Source: a virus. Taken from it: a stretch of DNA of 22,781 bases. Under the pieces are notes generated by a model that worked only from the letters and a program-made list of their open reading frames with translations, was not told the DNA's origin and searched no databases. Shown here one piece after another: positions 1 to 5,403 of the stretch. Where the stretch lies: positions 1 through 22,781 of IMG/VR virus record IMGVR_UViG_3300032083_002849; one strand, given 5' to 3'. Numbering within the stretch: position 1 is the first letter of the stretch; every line of letters starts with the position of its first letter. Both the position numbers and the translations under genes were made by a program.

Positions 1-177
1 TGCTGTAATCTTATTCGCAGGAAGTCCACCATTCAAGTCTCCACTTAATAGACCATTCAGTATATACGAACCTGTATCAATAAACGTAGAAACATCTCCT
101 GCCTCTACACCATCATCCACAATAGAGGCATACTCGTTACCAACCTCTTTTACAATACTTCTCAAAAAATCACTCAA
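1..177 (-). CDS. uvsX: UvsX RecA-like recombinase, N-terminal part (gene runs off the left edge)
   Basis: The first 59 codons of a minus-strand gene are present. They read [18 protein letters not shown] and continue through [10 protein letters not shown] and [10 protein letters not shown], the N-terminal signature of T4-like UvsX just before the Walker A region, which lies outside the window. UvsX is the phage RecA homologue: it forms filaments on single-stranded DNA with gp32 and UvsY and drives strand invasion for recombination-dependent replication. The start is TTG at 177-175. An AAGGAG Shine-Dalgarno (SD) sequence sits at 185-190, and there is no in-frame ATG nearby. A sigma70-like promoter at 203-231 lies just upstream. 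Identity is confident from the family pattern; the ATPase motifs cannot be seen here. Confidence 0.88.
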   Translation of the reverse strand, partial: MSDFLRSIVKEVGNEYASIVDDGVEAGDVSTFIDTGSYILNGLLSGDLNGGLPANKITA

Positions 178-202
178 ATACTTTCTCCTTATAATAACAT
201 AG

Positions 203-231
203 ACTATAACACAATGTACTGGTTAAGTCAA
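203..231 (-). promoter_or_regulatory. sigma70-like early promoter upstream of uvsX
   Basis: On the minus strand there is TTGACT (226-231), a 17-bp spacer, then TATAGT (203-208) preceded by TGT, an extended -10. The design matches eight other promoters in this window. It would start transcription near position 196, about 20 nt before the uvsX TTG codon. The TGA stop of the upstream 68-residue ORF lies inside the -35 box. Confidence 0.8.
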
Positions 232-434
232 GACCTTTTTGCCAGTTTTTGACGGCCCTCTTTGCCATACACATGATACTTTACTAACTTTGTCTCTATT
301 TTTCTACGCTCTCTTGCATAGTATGCTTCATTCTCCATAAAGAACAAACGCTTCTTAGATAGAAGAAGAAGGGGGTTGTCTTTATATAGTATATCATACT
401 TTAAAAGTGTTAAAGACATTAAAAATTCTTTCAT
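228..434 (-). CDS. small basic hypothetical protein (68 aa)
   Basis: An unrecognised 68-residue ORF. The N-terminal half is hydrophobic (about residues 5-31), and the C-terminal half is strongly charged and basic (YARERRKIETKLVKYHVYGK, ending KLAKRS). No clear Shine-Dalgarno precedes the ATG at 434. A later ATG (residue 33, MENEAYYARER) would give a 36-residue basic protein and cannot be excluded. The gene ends exactly inside the -35 element of the uvsX promoter, as do other small genes in this region. The basic C-terminus could bind nucleic acid, but nothing identifies a function. Confidence 0.45.
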   Translation of the reverse strand: MKEFLMSLTLLKYDILYKDNPLLLLSKKRLFFMENEAYYARERRKIETKLVKYHVYGKEGRQKLAKRS

Positions 435-1016
435 AATAAGGGAAGTTCATTTAAATGTTGCTCAGTTCTGATGGTGGGTATGTTGTAAAAAATAGTTGTA
501 GGGAACCTAACATCCTGTATAGATTAGATTTAGTTGCCCAGTTTAAAGGGCCCCATACTTTTAAAAGAGAGGGACAACACGTATCCCCACACGTTATATA
601 ACGAACTTTCACTGTGGGCCAACCAACCTTAATGACCCTCTCTTAAAAAGTCCCCATCAAGGAACCCCAGCATAGGGCCCTTGATGAGTAGCTCAGTATT
701 GGTAGAACTTAACACCAGAGAGTTTCTTGGTCACACTCACAACGACAGGTTAGTGCCTGATTGAGGACAGGTCAGCCTAAAATCATTAACCCAACGATCA
801 TTCCCCGCCTTGGTGGTCTACTCTAGGAGTAGTGTCGAGCTGCGTCCCTCTCGCCGTACCTCTGAAGGGGAAATATAATTCTTCAGAGGTAGTCTGTATC
901 ACTCTCCGACCCCACATAGCTTTCACCTCATACAGACAGAGCCTACTCACGGTTTAACTGGGGTTTAGATTATCGTCAACTCATTCATATCTCCTGTCTC
1001 TCTCTCAGTATATCTA
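435..1016. other. largely non-coding stretch with several strong hairpins
   Basis: About 580 nt without a convincing long gene, lying downstream of the minus-strand promoter at 1017-1045. Inverted repeats: 857-867 with 881-891 (perfect 11 bp); 893-900 with 930-937 (perfect 8 bp); 818-823 with 827-832 (6 bp); 655-662 with 679-686 (perfect 8 bp plus an inner GGG/CCC); AAGAGAGGG ending at 573 with its complement starting at 636 (9 bp plus partial extension) around an inner CCCACA (586-591)/TGTGGG (613-618); and a 12-nt palindrome at 592-603. Read on the minus strand, the 655-686 stem is followed after 6 nt by five T, so it may also act as a weak terminator. Very short ORFs with SD-like sequences occur: MNELTII at 965-988 (AGGAG just upstream), MLGFLDGDFLREGH near 673, and the 39-residue ORF listed separately. 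No complete tRNA cloverleaf was found on either strand. A structured phage RNA is possible. Confidence 0.45.
798..917 (-). CDS. possible 39-aa microprotein
   Basis: ATG at 917 follows an SD-like GAGGTG and opens a 39-codon frame (begins MWGRRVIQTTSEEL, ends DHQGGE). The ribosome binding site and start codon lie in the 29-nt loop of the 8-bp hairpin 893-900/930-937, and the coding part contains the perfect 11-bp hairpin 857-891. A nine-codon hydrophobic frame (MIVGLMILG) overlaps its stop in ATGA fashion. The protein has no recognisable domain. The strong secondary structure argues that this DNA may instead specify an RNA, so the call is weak. Confidence 0.25.
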   Translation of the reverse strand: MWGRRVIQTTSEELYFPFRGTARGTQLDTTPRVDHQGGE

Positions 1017-1045
1017 ATAGTACCACACTCAGAGAGGTTTGTCAA
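1017..1045 (-). promoter_or_regulatory. sigma70-like early promoter facing the structured region
   Basis: Minus strand TTGACA (1040-1045), 17-bp spacer, TACTAT (1017-1022) preceded by TGG. The expected start near 1009 is followed by a GAGAGAG-rich leader and an AGGAG before a seven-codon ORF (965-988). No long gene lies directly downstream, so the main product may be the structured RNA of 435-1016. Confidence 0.78.
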
Positions 1046-1051
1046 GCAGAA

Positions 1052-1161
1052 ACTTTCATTCACTGCAAGATTTACGGTGAATACTGTGGCTATTCACTGC
1101 ATGGTTCTACACATGACTTGTCAAGAGAAAACTTTCAGTTAATTCTAAGAGACTTTCAGTT
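1052..1161. repeat. cluster of short direct and inverted repeats beside a decayed promoter
   Basis: Direct copies of ATTCACTGCA occur at 1058-1067 and 1092-1101. ACTTTCAGTT occurs at 1131-1140 and 1152-1161, and the core ACTTTCA also at 1052-1058. GTGAATA (1077-1083) and TATTCAC (1091-1097) form a 7-bp hairpin. On the minus strand the sequence just before the intact -35 at 1040-1045 resembles that before a second TTGACA at 1119-1124 (TGAAAGTTT followed by a pyrimidine-rich link). The second box lacks a good -10 at 17 bp (TGCAGT). This looks like a diverged tandem duplication of a promoter unit. Confidence 0.5.
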
Positions 1162-1240
1162 GGTATCTAGCCTGTGGCTCCAGTAGTCTCAGCCAGTAGT
1201 TCTCTCTTGGGCCCGAATCCTTTCTCTCTCTATTATCTTT

Positions 1241-1269
1241 ATAGTACCACACTTATATGTATTTGTCAA
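1241..1269 (-). promoter_or_regulatory. sigma70-like early promoter
   Basis: Minus strand TTGACA (1264-1269), 17-bp spacer, TACTAT (1241-1246) preceded by TGG. It is followed by the GAGAGAGAAAGG leader type seen after other promoters here, but no good start codon follows the AAGGA. The transcript would run through the repeat cluster at 1052-1161 towards the next promoter. The stop of the 34-residue ORF 1266-1370 lies within its -35 box. Confidence 0.78.
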
Positions 1270-1370
1270 GAAGTATTTTTATTATATCGTAGGATAAAGT
1301 AGTAGTAGTTCATTCTTCCTACTGCATACCCTAGCCAGTACTGAACTCTTCTAGGTAGATACTTAATCAT
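1266..1370 (-). CDS. small basic, Tyr-rich hypothetical protein (34 aa)
   Basis: ATG at 1370 opens a 34-codon frame that begins MIKYLPRRVQYWLGYAVG and ends LRYNKNTS. Five arginines or lysines alternate with aromatic residues (RMNYYYFILRY), suggesting a short amphipathic or membrane-associated peptide; this is an inference. The start is about 26 nt downstream of the predicted start site of the promoter at 1403-1431, with GGGATAAGAG as the nearest SD-like sequence. The TGA stop is embedded in the TTGACA of the next promoter. No family is recognised. The promoter immediately upstream and the stop/-35 overlap make a real gene plausible. Confidence 0.45.
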   Translation of the reverse strand: MIKYLPRRVQYWLGYAVGRMNYYYFILRYNKNTS

Positions 1371-1402
1371 TGACTCTTATCCCTTAACCACTCTACATAC
1401 TT

Positions 1403-1431
1403 AATATAACAGGCTGTCAAGGGTTTGTCAA
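1403..1431 (-). promoter_or_regulatory. sigma70-like early promoter
   Basis: Minus strand TTGACA (1426-1431), 17-bp spacer, TATATT (1403-1408) preceded by TGT. A second TTGACA lies inside the spacer (1415-1420), but the sequence 17 bp further on (TGTAGA) is a poor -10. Drives the 34-residue ORF 1266-1370. Confidence 0.78.
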
Positions 1432-1536
1432 GTACTTTCTGCATTTATTTAGAGTTTTTTTATATATTTTTGGTGTGTGTGTTGGCGGAGCTGATAGACT
1501 GCAAACTTTAATCACCATAACTCTATGTTTATTCAT
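1417..1536 (-). CDS. possible 39-aa microprotein, last of a coupled string
   Basis: The ATG at 1536 overlaps the stop of the preceding ORF in ATGA fashion. The 39-residue product begins MNKHRVMVIKVCSLSAPP and ends KCRKYLTNP, is basic, and has two cysteines. Its last codons read through the -35 element of the promoter at 1403-1431, and its TGA lies within the second TTGACA at 1415-1420. No domain is recognised. Support rests only on the stop-start overlap and the pattern of its upstream neighbours, so it may be chance. Confidence 0.33.
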   Translation of the reverse strand: MNKHRVMVIKVCSLSAPPTHTPKIYKKTLNKCRKYLTNP

Positions 1537-1682
1537 ACCTTTTTAATGATTGGGTAAATATGGGATACTATGGGATTTTCTGGGAGATTCTTCCGATTAC
1601 TCCCCTTTCCCCTATTCGGATACATATACTCAAGGCCCTTATTGACTCTTTTCATATGCTCCATATACCCTTTTGTGACCAT
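1533..1682 (-). CDS. small basic hypothetical protein (49 aa)
   Basis: ATG at 1682 begins 1 nt after the stop of the preceding 55-residue ORF. The 49-residue product begins MVTKGYMEHMKRVNKGLEYM and is rich in Lys/Arg/Asn in the middle (NRGKGSNRKN), with a C-terminal ENPIVSHIYPIIKKV. No domain is recognised. Tight spacing on both sides (1-nt gap upstream, 4-nt overlap downstream) indicates translational coupling within the transcript that starts at the promoter 2553-2581. Confidence 0.5.
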   Translation of the reverse strand: MVTKGYMEHMKRVNKGLEYMYPNRGKGSNRKNLPENPIVSHIYPIIKKV

Positions 1683-1683
1683 A

Positions 1684-1851
1684 TCAGTAATCAATTCTAT
1701 AGTTGACTATCGGTGTTTCTAACTTAGATATCCGATTTGTAAGGGTTTCTACTACCTCTGTTAGATCACTTACCTTATACGTTAGCTGTCGTATATCTGA
1801 TGCAAGTTGTTCGTTCATCAGTAGCATGGACTCTACTTGTTCGTTTGTCAT
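1684..1851 (-). CDS. small predicted coiled-coil protein (55 aa)
   Basis: The ATG at 1851 overlaps the TAA of the 80-residue upstream gene (TAATG). The 55-residue product begins MTNEQVESMLLMNEQLASDI. Leu/Ile/Val heptad-like spacing runs through residues 8-45 (LASDIRQLTYKVSDLTEVVE, then LTNRISKLE), typical of a short parallel coiled coil. It probably dimerises or binds a helical partner. Position directly after the RpoD-region-4 protein and the HTH-like protein makes a role with them possible, but this is only context. Confidence 0.6.
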   Translation of the reverse strand: MTNEQVESMLLMNEQLASDIRQLTYKVSDLTEVVETLTNRISKLETPIVNYRIDY

Positions 1852-2093
1852 TATTCAACCTCATTCATTATCATGGAGCAAACCTCTAATAGTTCTTCTC
1901 TTGTTAATCGTTTTTCAACATTTTTCTTCATGGTATAGGCCCATGAACGAGTACGATTCAATGATCGAGCAATCTCACTGTCCAGACCTCTACCCTCTAT
2001 AGGAGTATCAATTACAGCACGTAAATACCTTAACATAGAAGGTGATAACTTCTCTGTTGTTTTACGATCTTCAACTTTTCTTGGCATTGTCAT
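1851..2093 (-). CDS. small basic helix-turn-helix-like protein (80 aa)
   Basis: Eighty residues beginning MTMPRKVEDRKTTEKLSPSM. The segment about 33-62 (IEGRGLDSEIARSLNRTRSW, then AYTMKKNVEKRL) has the helix-turn-helix spacing of DNA-binding proteins: a short helix with SEIARSLNR followed by a possible recognition helix. An AAGGAG SD at 2101-2106 lies 7 nt before the ATG. It follows the RpoD-region-4 gene with an 11-nt gap and shares its promoter (2553-2581); the coiled-coil microprotein overlaps its stop. A transcriptional regulator working with the sigma-like protein is an attractive guess, but no named family is recognised. Confidence 0.7.
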   Translation of the reverse strand: MTMPRKVEDRKTTEKLSPSMLRYLRAVIDTPIEGRGLDSEIARSLNRTRSWAYTMKKNVEKRLTREELLEVCSMIMNEVE

Positions 2094-2104
2094 ACGATTT
2101 CTCC

Positions 2105-2521
2105 TTAATAATCCAGAAATGACCGTAGGTTACGAGAGCGTGAAGGATGTTTCAATTTCCGTAATCCTTTGGCTTCAATCTGACGAATAGGTTCTCCCGT
2201 CATGTTAAATACATTTCCAACCTCTTCCAGAGTGTGAGATTTTACACCCATACCAAACCGCATCCGTAGTACTCGTTCTTCACGAGCTTTCAGAGAGGAT
2301 AGGACGCGAGTCGTAGTTTTCTTGAGTTCAGAGAGCATAGTTTCCTCTTCTGGTGACATTCCCTCATCGGCAAGGTCATATGCATATTCCAAAGGAACTG
2401 CATCCGTCATTTCTATATCAGGCTCTGCAAGAACCTTACAAATTGCAACGTAACGAGATATGTCGTTTTCCCGAATCTCTCGTAGTGCAATACTCTTTTC
2501 CGTAGTCGCAAATACCCACAT
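2105..2521 (-). CDS. stand-alone RpoD region-4-like protein (truncated sigma factor)
   Basis: Residues about 68-138 match region 4 of the primary sigma factor almost end to end: TTTRVLSSLKAREERVLRMR, FGMG, TLEEVG, IRQIEAKGLRKLKHPSRS and the terminal LRSFLDY. The HPSRSR...LRSFLD ending is the alphaproteobacterial style. Regions 1, 2 and 3 are absent; residues 1-60 are unrelated and acidic. Region 4 binds the beta-flap of RNA polymerase and the -35 DNA. In the recognition helix the usual T-R-E-R-I-R-Q is T-G-E-P-I-R-Q here (108-114), so the Arg equivalent to E. coli R584 is Gly and R586 is Pro. The frame extends upstream to 2611, but that part overlaps the promoter 2553-2581. ATG 2521 lies downstream of the expected start site, after a GAGAAAG sequence, and is preferred. 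It may alter host sigma function or recruit polymerase; the exact role is unknown. Confidence 0.88.
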   Translation of the reverse strand: MWVFATTEKSIALREIRENDISRYVAICKVLAEPDIEMTDAVPLEYAYDLADEGMSPEEETMLSELKKTTTRVLSSLKAREERVLRMRFGMGVKSHTLEEVGNVFNMTGEPIRQIEAKGLRKLKHPSRSRNLRSFLDY

Positions 2522-2552
2522 TTTCTTTCTCACTCTCTTTCGATTATTACTT

Positions 2553-2581
2553 ACTATACCACGTTCAGAGGTATTTGTCAA
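2553..2581 (-). promoter_or_regulatory. sigma70-like early promoter of the sigma-region-4 operon
   Basis: Minus strand TTGACA (2576-2581), 17-bp spacer, TATAGT (2553-2558) preceded by TGG. The stop of the upstream gene (2590) is 8 nt from the -35. It fixes the start of the sigma-like gene at 2521 rather than further upstream. Confidence 0.82.
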
Positions 2582-2589
2582 CAAGTTTT

Positions 2590-2892
2590 TTATGCATACC
2601 ACTTGGCCCACATTTCACTCGTAAGAACGGTCACAGGAACATTAAATTCCATATCCCACACCACGAACACAGCTTTCGTATCCATAATCCGAATCTTGAA
2701 AATTTCTTTGAAGCCTTTTCCCCCTTTGACGTTCTTACCCATCTTGGGGGCATTTACTATGGCGGAAGCAACCTCATTTTTGAAGTCTACCATACCGTAT
2801 TTCTTGGTGTTGTGCATAAAATCTTCAGTCTTGAACCGTTCATTGAACCGTTTGACAACATGATATTTGCAATTTTCTTTGTAAGTGTTCAT
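2590..2892 (-). CDS. hypothetical protein (100 aa)
   Basis: Begins MNTYKENCKYHVVKRFNERF and ends SEMWAKWYA. The pattern HVVKRFNERF near the N-terminus and a beta-rich C-terminal half (IMDTKAVFVVWDMEFNVPVT) recall small DUF4258/RelE-like folds, but the match is not strong enough to name. The start at 2892 is chosen because AGGAG lies 7 nt upstream; the in-frame ATG at 2898 is only 1 nt from that SD, and codons further upstream fall within the promoter. Single gene under its own promoter (2925-2953), followed 9 nt later by the next promoter. Confidence 0.7.
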   Translation of the reverse strand: MNTYKENCKYHVVKRFNERFKTEDFMHNTKKYGMVDFKNEVASAIVNAPKMGKNVKGGKGFKEIFKIRIMDTKAVFVVWDMEFNVPVTVLTSEMWAKWYA

Positions 2893-2924
2893 CGGCATAC
2901 TCCTTTCTTTCCCGATTATTATTA

Positions 2925-2953
2925 ATAATACCATGTGAAAGGAAGTTTGTCAA
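2925..2953 (-). promoter_or_regulatory. sigma70-like early promoter
   Basis: Minus strand TTGACA (2948-2953), 17-bp spacer, TATTAT (2925-2930) preceded by TGG. Upstream of the -35, at 2970-2980, lies AAGTCATTGAT; a near copy sits at the same distance upstream of the promoter 12503-12531. Drives the 100-residue gene 2590-2892. Confidence 0.8.
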
Positions 2954-3013
2954 TAAAAATCTTTTTTTTAAGTCATTGATTTATAAGGAGAAAAAATTAT
3001 TTTCGATTGTATA

Positions 3014-3232
3014 TCATGCAAGATACTTCTTTAGTTCCTCATATCCACCTATATGATGGCCATTATCCGTATAGATTTGGGGTACTGTCTTTAATCCTGT
3101 TCTTTCCTTGAAGTCTTTCTTCTTTTCGGGTGTGTCCAGCATAATGTTTATGTACTCGCAATTGTTCTCAGAAAGTAGATTCTTTGCGCTTGTACAGAAG
3201 TCGCAATGCATTGTTGTATAGATTGTGAACAT
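3014..3232 (-). CDS. glutaredoxin
   Basis: A complete 72-residue glutaredoxin of the thioredoxin fold. It starts MFTIYTTMHC, has the redox-active C10-D-F-C13 motif, the cis-proline motif T-V-P-Q-I around residues 49-53, and the glutathione-binding GGYEEL segment near the C-terminus. Glutaredoxins supply reducing equivalents from glutathione, in T4-like phages mainly to phage ribonucleotide reductase (T4 NrdC is the counterpart), acting in the cytoplasm. The ATG at 3232 follows the upstream stop by 1 nt, so it is translationally coupled as the last gene of the helicase unit. No reductase subunit gene is in this window. Confidence 0.9.
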   Translation of the reverse strand: MFTIYTTMHCDFCTSAKNLLSENNCEYINIMLDTPEKKKDFKERTGLKTVPQIYTDNGHHIGGYEELKKYLA

Positions 3233-3233
3233 A

Positions 3234-3497
3234 TTAGTGTATTACCTTGTTTCCTTCATGTAAAAATGAATTTCTATTCACCTGTTGGCGTCTTATTTGT
3301 GGTATTGTTTCTACAACAACATCCAGCAAACGGTGTATGTCTTCGTCACTTAATTGACTCAAATACAGTTCCATAGTAGCTCTCATCATAACTCCGCCCA
3401 TCATGATAGGGTCTTGATACTCGTTATGTTTATTCATCAACCATGAAGAACACTCTTCTGAAAAGCGTTCTAATTCATCTTTATCCTTTTGATTCAT
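3234..3497 (-). CDS. hypothetical protein (87 aa)
   Basis: Begins MNQKDKDELERFSEECSSWL. Mostly helical and acidic in its first half, with a Met-rich MMGGVMMRATMEL segment (about 32-44) and LSDEDIHRLLDVVVETIP in the second half. AGGAA lies 6 nt before the ATG. It sits between the zinc-ribbon protein and glutaredoxin in the gp41 transcript and overlaps neither. No family is recognised. Confidence 0.7.
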   Translation of the reverse strand: MNQKDKDELERFSEECSSWLMNKHNEYQDPIMMGGVMMRATMELYLSQLSDEDIHRLLDVVVETIPQIRRQQVNRNSFLHEGNKVIH

Positions 3498-3507
3498 TCA
3501 TATTTCC

Positions 3508-3678
3508 TTATTGTTGCATTAGTTCATAATCAATAGGAGGTTTATCATCGTATTGTTTATGGCCACAATGAGGACACCACATTCTCTTCGGCGTCCAGCC
3601 TTCCTTATCCAATGCAACACTCCACCAGAGTTTACATTTCTCACAAGTGAAATGATATAGATATTCTACATATGACAT
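3508..3678 (-). CDS. small zinc-ribbon protein (56 aa)
   Basis: Starts MSYVEYLYHFTCEKCKLWWS. Two CxxC pairs (C12-x-x-C15 and C35-x-x-C38, the second as CPHCGH) about 20 residues apart form a classic zinc ribbon. The ATG at 3678 overlaps the TAA of gp41 (TAATG) with a GGAAGGTG SD upstream; an in-frame GTG four codons earlier is less likely. Such ribbons usually bind nucleic acid or protein. Position immediately after the helicase suggests a replication accessory role, which is an inference. Confidence 0.78.
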   Translation of the reverse strand: MSYVEYLYHFTCEKCKLWWSVALDKEGWTPKRMWCPHCGHKQYDDKPPIDYELMQQ

Positions 3679-5090
3679 TACACCTTCCACCCTTCTCCAA
3701 AGTCTGTCTTATCAAAAATAGCTTCAACAAATTTATCATCCGCACTCGTAGATTGTCCACTATCCACGATGTTCTGTTCACTCATTTTAACGTCAAATAG
3801 TCTCATTTTTGCACGATCAATGCCAATTACGAACCGTTTATTCATCGTTGGATCGTTGTATCTATTCTTGAGTTGTTTGACTGCGATCTGATTGAGCTCA
3901 TCAAGCTCCTCGTTAGAAATGAGTGCAAACATGAGATCAGCAGTTGCAGGCAGGCCAAAACTTTCAGATGTGTCTTCAAGACCAATATCTGTGGATACGA
4001 AGCCTGATCTAGTGGTTTGTGTTGCTGACATAATCGGAAGATTTGTCTCAACTGCCAATCCTCTAAGTTCTTCTGCAATTGACTTAATGTACATATAAGA
4101 GTTGACATTGGTTGCTCCTTTAAACCGACTTGACGCACATATATTCAGATAATCAATAAAGATAATATCTGGTTTAAAACTCTTCTTGATTGCAAGTTCC
4201 TTAATTAATCCTCTAAAGTGTGCAGAGTGAGCGGAAGCAGTTGGATACTCTTTCACGATCAGCTTTCCACTGGTATTCTTAATAATCTTCTCTATCTTAC
4301 TTTCAAACATCTGCTTGGGAAGGTCATGTAAATCTTCCATAGAGATGTTCATAAGGTTTGCATCAATACGTTCTGCGATACGCTCTTCCGCCATCTCTAG
4401 TGTAATGTACAGAACATTTTTACCTTGAGATAGACAGTTTGCAGCCATGTGACACATAAACAAACTCTTTCCGACACCTGTACCAGCAAGTGCAATGTTG
4501 AGTGTCTTTGGTGGAAGTCCACCCTTGGTTATACGATTAAAGAAGTCCAGATCAAATGGAATCTTCTCCTCTATCGTGTGATAATACTCATATCTGGAGT
4601 CTGAATCCAACAGATAGTCGTGACCAATGTGATTATCAAAACCCACAGCCAAGGCATCTGTGAGAATGCTCGGTATAGCTCCTGCATCTCTATCTCTATC
4701 CTTTCCTTCAATAATTCCAATTCCTTCAACAATCGCATTGTATACCGCCTTATCCTTACAAAATTTTTCAGTTGTATCTACGAGCCAGTCAAAGTCTACA
4801 TCCGTAGATTTTAATGTCTTAATGACTTCGACAACCTTTCCATATTCCGTTTCGTTCAAATCTCTACGATCTTGAACCTCAATCTCTAGTGATGTTTGTG
4901 TTGGTATTTTATTATATTTGTCAACAAACTTGGTGATCTCTTCAAATATAGTACGCTCTATTTTATCAGAGAAATAGTCTTTCTTTATAAAAGGTAGCAC
5001 TTTCCGAGCATATTGTTCATTCGTTACAAGTTGTGTTAGTGCTGTTCTTTCAATCGTTGTATTCAAGATTTTCTGCCTCCAGTTGTTCAT
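3678..5090 (-). CDS. 41: replicative DNA helicase, T4 gp41 / DnaB family
   Basis: A 470-residue RecA-fold hexameric helicase. It has an N-terminal helical domain (about 1-150), Walker A G203-TGVGKS209, the following YITLEMAEER with the likely catalytic Glu at about 232, Walker B IIFIDY at about 309-314, and a sensor segment SATQTTRSG near 355-363. The length matches T4 gp41 (475 residues). It unwinds DNA 5' to 3' on the lagging strand and works with the gp61 primase, which is not in this window. The ATG at 5090 has GGAG 7-8 nt upstream and lies 41 nt inside the preceding gene. The zinc-ribbon gene starts on its stop codon. The promoter at 5369-5397 drives the unit. Confidence 0.95.
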   Translation of the reverse strand: MNNWRQKILNTTIERTALTQLVTNEQYARKVLPFIKKDYFSDKIERTIFEEITKFVDKYNKIPTQTSLEIEVQDRRDLNETEYGKVVEVIKTLKSTDVDFDWLVDTTEKFCKDKAVYNAIVEGIGIIEGKDRDRDAGAIPSILTDALAVGFDNHIGHDYLLDSDSRYEYYHTIEEKIPFDLDFFNRITKGGLPPKTLNIALAGTGVGKSLFMCHMAANCLSQGKNVLYITLEMAEERIAERIDANLMNISMEDLHDLPKQMFESKIEKIIKNTSGKLIVKEYPTASAHSAHFRGLIKELAIKKSFKPDIIFIDYLNICASSRFKGATNVNSYMYIKSIAEELRGLAVETNLPIMSATQTTRSGFVSTDIGLEDTSESFGLPATADLMFALISNEELDELNQIAVKQLKNRYNDPTMNKRFVIGIDRAKMRLFDVKMSEQNIVDSGQSTSADDKFVEAIFDKTDFGEGWKV

Positions 5091-5343
5091 CCAGTATCTC
5101 CACTAGAATATCCCCTAGTGTGTTCTTAAATTCTACTGATGATTCTAAATCTTCTTGATTGTGACCGCTATGGTCTATGATGTTGTACTTAAAAGACAAT
5201 GGCATATTACCGTTCTCATCTTCACTTTCAGCCACGGATACCTTTCCATACTGATAAATGATACCCTCATACTTACCATCTTTAATCATGACAGAGGCCC
5301 AATCATCGTCACCTTTTGATACAAATGTATAATTCTTTGTCAT
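5050..5343 (-). CDS. conserved hypothetical protein upstream of gp41 (97 aa)
   Basis: Begins MTKNYTFVSKGDDDWASVMI. The central segment is beta-rich (KDGKYEGIIYQYGKVSV) and the C-terminus is acidic and helical (GDILVEILDEQLEAENLEYND). Acidic proteins of this shape occur beside gp41 in T4-like marine phages; this is recall, not a search. AGGAG lies just upstream of the ATG and it is the first gene after the promoter 5369-5397. Its 3' end overlaps the gp41 start by 41 nt, pointing to coupled expression. Function unknown. Confidence 0.75.
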   Translation of the reverse strand: MTKNYTFVSKGDDDWASVMIKDGKYEGIIYQYGKVSVAESEDENGNMPLSFKYNIIDHSGHNQEDLESSVEFKNTLGDILVEILDEQLEAENLEYND

Positions 5344-5368
5344 ATATCATTCTCCTAATATATTATTA

Positions 5369-5397
5369 ATAATACACCAACAAGGTATTTAAGTCAA
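5369..5397 (-). promoter_or_regulatory. sigma70-like early promoter of the gp41 unit
   Basis: Minus strand TTGACT (5392-5397), 17-bp spacer, TATTAT (5369-5374). Unlike most of the set it has GTG rather than TGN before the -10. It lies 6 nt beyond the stop of the 33-residue membrane peptide. Confidence 0.78.
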
Positions 5398-5403
5398 TAC
5401 CCC

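Noticed and set aside
435-590. 53-codon GTG-start frame on the minus strand ending near 450 (contains LFFTTYPPSELSNI)
   Set aside because: No SD, start lies within inverted repeats, and composition gives no support; mentioned only as part of the structured stretch.
555-690. CRISPR array or integration site from the repeated GGGCCC and CCCTCTC sequences
   Set aside because: Repeats are inverted pairs of a hairpin kind, not regularly spaced direct repeats, and no cas or integrase gene is present.
681-780. tRNA-like plus-strand segment (GATGAGTAGCTCAG...TTGGTAG) suggesting a tRNA gene
   Set aside because: A D-arm-like sequence is present, but the anticodon arm pairs poorly, the T-arm is wrong and the acceptor ends do not pair.
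1096-1124. Tenth minus-strand promoter with TTGACA at 1119-1124
   Set aside because: The -10 position reads TGCAGT; kept only as a decayed copy within the repeat cluster.
1485-1520. tRNA-Leu-like start (GGCGGAGCTGATAGACTGC)
   Set aside because: No anticodon stem, T-arm or acceptor partner follows, and the DNA is covered by a minus-strand ORF.
1703-2002. Plus-strand 99-codon frame
   Set aside because: Antisense to the HTH-like and coiled-coil genes, no SD, composition not protein-like.
2575-2925. Plus-strand frame of 116 codons opposite the 100-residue gene
   Set aside because: It runs across two minus-strand promoters and is antisense to a gene with promoter and SD; no SD of its own.
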